This document shows positions 60,501 to 64,000 of a DNA stretch of 64,000 nt, in pieces. The stretch comes from Apostichopus japonicus (lineage: Eukaryota > Echinodermata > Holothuroidea > Aspidochirotida > Stichopodidae), in contig NC_092577.1 of NCBI RefSeq assembly GCF_037975245.1, positions 32,862,898 to 32,926,897 of the forward strand. Direction: 5' to 3'. The notes beneath the pieces are model-generated. The model searched no databases, was not told where the DNA came from, and worked only from the letters and a program-made list of their open reading frames with translations. The position numbers were made by a program, and so were the translations under genes. The first letter of the stretch is position 1, and each line of letters opens with the position of its first letter.

Positions 60501-61420
60501 TCTGTGCTATAGCAATAGAGCTGCAGTACCAGCCTTTTAAGTATTCAGTAGGCTACTAATAATGCTATTATCAAAAGGTCGCCATCGGCGATTTCGATAG
60601 GTATTTCCCTCATTTCCAGAGAGATTGGGGGACATTAGTCTATTTATTATTTAACACCCAAGATCATGACAAACTAAAAAGTAATTTAAAGAAACTGCAA
60701 ACGTCGAAATGATACTAGCTTCAATTGTTGTATGCTAGCATGCACGTAATATCTCTAGGTTTTTTTTTTTTAAATTTTACACAAGAATACATATGACGCT
60801 TTATACTGTTACCTGCATATGGTATAGTATATAACTTTGCTTTTATCATACAGTCCTGACAAGCTGAGGAGAATGCCATTTCCTCGAGATCTTGCATATC
60901 AAATTTGACGTTCATGGTGCAATAAACCAAAACGTTCTGACAAACGATTTACCCCATATTACACGTGTCAAAGCTTGTCAATGTATACTTATTGCAAATT
61001 ATCCACACTCCATGGATCCCTTCCTAAGGGCGTACTGGTACCGATTGAATGTCAAACAAACCTGAAAGCCAGCAAGCCTAGTGATTCCATCCATCATAAG
61101 TCTATATATATATCGAATCATCTGATTGATAGCGTAACTGAGGAAAATTGTGTCCTAAAGTCAAGTACAAGAACATAATAATAAAAGGTTCCACATGACT
61201 TGACAATTGCAAAGGTTCTACCTGCCTGAATGTTAATGGCAGATGTCAGTCATTAGTGGAATGGAAAACACTCTCGGTCATTTAAAAGAGAAAAGGTCGC
61301 ATCCTGTGAGAGTGACATGGAAAAGCCATTCATCATCTTGTACTCTATAAGTTGGATCCACGTAAATATTAATTAAATAATCCATATATTAAATATGACG
61401 TTCATCCACTTTACGGTATT
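57560..61420. other. Gene-free stretch
   Basis: AT-rich with no exon, RNA gene or clear element recognised on either strand. Confidence 0.45.
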
Positions 61421-61439
61421 TGAGCTATCGTATTTACAA

Positions 61440-61670
61440 GGTTTCCCGACTTTGACCTCTCTTGACCTTTGAACTTAGCAAAGAAACAATAGGGTCCTTC
61501 TACTCAATATGCCGGTGCATACACATACGAAAATATGAATATCACCCATCATAAGGTTTTTGAGTTATCGCTAAGACTAAGGCGTCACACACACATACAC
61601 GGGCATGCGCATGTCATTACCATCGCATAGATTTCTTTACCTCTAACCAAGGAATCAAAAACTGACTGAA
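61440..61670 (+). repeat. TGACCT-rich interspersed repeat, copy C
   Basis: TTTGACCTCTCTTGACCTTT opens the repeat near 61450. It is followed by AAGGTTTTTGAGTTATCGC, a CACACACA run, then CATAGATTTCTTTACCTC and AAGGAATCAAAAACT. The end matches copy A at 21755-21795 in the same orientation. Confidence 0.6.
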
Positions 61671-61679
61671 TGTCTTCCC

Positions 61680-64000
61680 CGTACAAGATGGAGGTGGGGT
61701 AATACCACCCTATACACCACCCACATCCCTTGCGCACGACACATTATTTCACGCACAAAGTATCACATTATTCACATTATTTACTATTACTCGCTAAAAG
61801 CTGTGATAATTACTCATATAAATTTTAACGATACTCAGATACACATCGAGTATACCAAACAACCGTTTGAATTACTTGACAACATGATAGCGTGTAATAC
61901 AATATAATGTCATTCAATATATGCTAAATTATATACGATATGAGTAAGTGCTCTCAAAGATATAGACATAGATACATGAATAACTAGACACATGATATGT
62001 AATCCCTTGAGATGGAATACTTTCATCTGGTGGAATGTAGTGCCATTTCTCATTTACATTTAACGAAAATAATTATATAAACAAATTAAAAAGTACTTTC
62101 TCCCTGGAATTCTCAAACTAAATTCTTCTCCGTCTGCACTCCGCAATGCACAAGAGAATTGATCAAAACAAATCGTTATTATCAATTTCGGGGGCCACAA
62201 TTAAATTATTTTTTAGGTTCTCATTCTGCGCCACCAATTCCTGTCAGTATGATTGACATGCGTTTTAAGCAACCAAACCTTCTAAGCGACCTGACTTTAG
62301 TACGCTGGTAATAAGAACCACAGAAGATACATATGAGTAGAGTCCTCTGATGTAAAATATGAGTGTACCTTAATATGTGGTGTTGGTTTCTCAGTTGAGT
62401 ATGCATGCACACATTACACAGCAGCGAATATTAATTTGTCTTCCATTTTTTTTCTCAGCCGAAGTTGTCCTTAATGTCTATTGCAATGTTAACATTTGTC
62501 TCTGAATCAATCAGAAGATTGAAATGAAACCAGTTCTACCACTATGACCAGAGAATATTGCCTCTTCAGTTATAACGAAAAGAGAAATACCCCAGTACCA
62601 TGTGTTTCTGTGGGAAATACCGTTTGATCATTAGCGATGTTTCCATGTTTGTCAGAAATCTTAACTGCCATACCTAGTTATGCGTAACATTTGTTCGGTT
62701 AAATTAGAGGTTTGCCATTACGCCATTATACTTATCTAGTGTAGAACACCCGGATTATCCGGATGTTTTAAAAAAACAAAGTAATTTTGTAGATCTTCCG
62801 TACTCGGCACATCTCTCACCAGTCTTTTCACCATGATGTTGTTTGTTCTTGTTCGACATAGCCACACTATGACATAATTACCAGTATCAGTAAAACGACA
62901 AAGCTGCATCGTTATTTTGCTAGGGGGCGTAGGTGGGCAGACGAAATAAAGCATTACAATCGATTAGACCAAATGGTGTTATCTGAAGACAGCAGTAAGT
63001 CTGTAAAGTGATCCGCCTCTCGTACTCACTAATGGTAGCGATCATGTCACGGTCACGTGCTTTCAAAGAATTGCCCTTATTTTCTTCATTTTTTACGGCC
63101 TCCGTCAGTGCACCTCATTATTTAGTACATGATATCGGTGAGCAACAGCGACAAACGCACCATTAGAAGAAAGAGCAGTAAATCATCAACAAACATGCCA
63201 ATGGGATTATAAATGGTCACCCATTTTTTTTTTATTGCCATTCCCCCTTCTTCCTTATTTTGATATTCATGCTGACAGACGTTGTCAAACAAATGGAGAA
63301 ATCTTGGCCTAAAGAAAAGTACTCAGATAAATTTAAACGTGCTCATTTAAGATAAAAAGAAACTTGGGGCCAATGAAAACAAGGACTCCGTAGAGAGAAA
63401 TAAACAATATTGAGCTTCGAAATGTCATTCAAATCCTCATTTTGCGAATATCTGGTTTGGCTCTTAAATGTTCTAGTGCACAAGTCCGAAACTTCAAAGT
63501 CAATTTAAAACATCCGGTACTCTGATTTTTTTTAAATATTTTTTTTATGGTGTTCTTGTAATGAGATATATCTACTCTGCAGTTCAGACTTGATCTCAGA
63601 CTTATAAGAACTGAAAAGAAGTTGCAAAGAACAGGCAAATATTCAGATATAATTAATGGATGGTACTAACTCCATACGAGAAGCTGTAATACCTTTAATG
63701 TTCATTCAAGATTTAAGTTCCCTAGAATGCACTACTTGCTTTTCTTTCGTGAATGTTGATAAATCGAAAATTTCAAGGACTTTTTTGCCCAAATATGTTT
63801 TGTAATACTTTCCGCCTTTTATACTTTTTCTGTACAGTATCTTCATTTGCAACAGTGGGTTCATTTCTCTCATTAAAGGTATAAGTAGGAAAAACTGTAG
63901 TATAAAGTATCTGAAATTCTAAACCTAGCAACAACAAAAATAGTGTGAAAAGTAAACCTCGGAAACATCATTAAATGTTATACCGTATATCAGTGGATAG
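61680..64000. other. Gene-free stretch to the window end
   Basis: AT-rich. Minus frames at 62221-62412, 62736-62954 and 63429-63638 have no identifiable domain. No element recognised. Confidence 0.45.

Noticed and set aside
1-64000. CRISPR arrays, bacterial operons or phage genes
   Set aside because: Introns, SINEs, LINEs and hAT elements show this is animal nuclear DNA; the tandem repeats lack CRISPR repeat-spacer structure.

Overview
The window is AT-rich animal nuclear DNA with intron-containing genes, long gene-poor stretches and many decayed transposable elements. The gene content, an L1/Tx1-type LINE remnant, tRNA-derived SINE-like elements, hAT-like non-autonomous elements and poly-G-rich repeat ends fit a marine invertebrate deuterostome. 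An echinoderm, perhaps a sea cucumber, is my best guess, but this is inference and no species-specific marker was found.

Three gene loci can be supported, all on the minus strand. (1) 6975-12067 is a complete four-coding-exon UDP-glucuronosyltransferase (UGT) gene; all splice phases close and give 525 residues. (2) 20665-28438 holds the last two exons of an unrecognised acidic protein gene whose 5' part was not found. (3) 51070-53160 is a two-coding-exon, 434-residue rhodopsin-family peptide GPCR related to the ghrelin, neuromedin U and TRH receptor group, with an unusual cysteine-rich N-terminus.

Layout: 0-0.9 kb has a duplicated flank around a 10-bp minisatellite. A decayed LINE runs from 2.2 to 5.9 kb and is split by a TTAA-bounded MITE. 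The UGT gene spans 7-12 kb; its intron 2 carries a 38-bp minisatellite that includes the true splice donor and is itself split by a hAT-like element. Its intron 1 has a second, inverted copy of the TTAA MITE. From 12 to 51 kb the DNA is mostly gene-poor: minisatellites at 19.3 and 43.1-44.2 kb, foldback elements at 28.9 and 34.9 kb, tRNA-derived elements at 31.4 and 47.9 kb (the second with a hammerhead-ribozyme-like core), a hAT MITE with perfect 8-bp target duplication at 48.8 kb, and a diverged local duplication at 39.9-40.4 kb. After the GPCR, 53-64 kb has only repeats, including another local duplication at 57 kb and a TGACCT-rich repeat at 61.4 kb.

The three genes show no functional connection. 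The most unusual structures are the splice-donor-bearing minisatellite in the UGT gene and the tRNA-like element with the hammerhead-like core.
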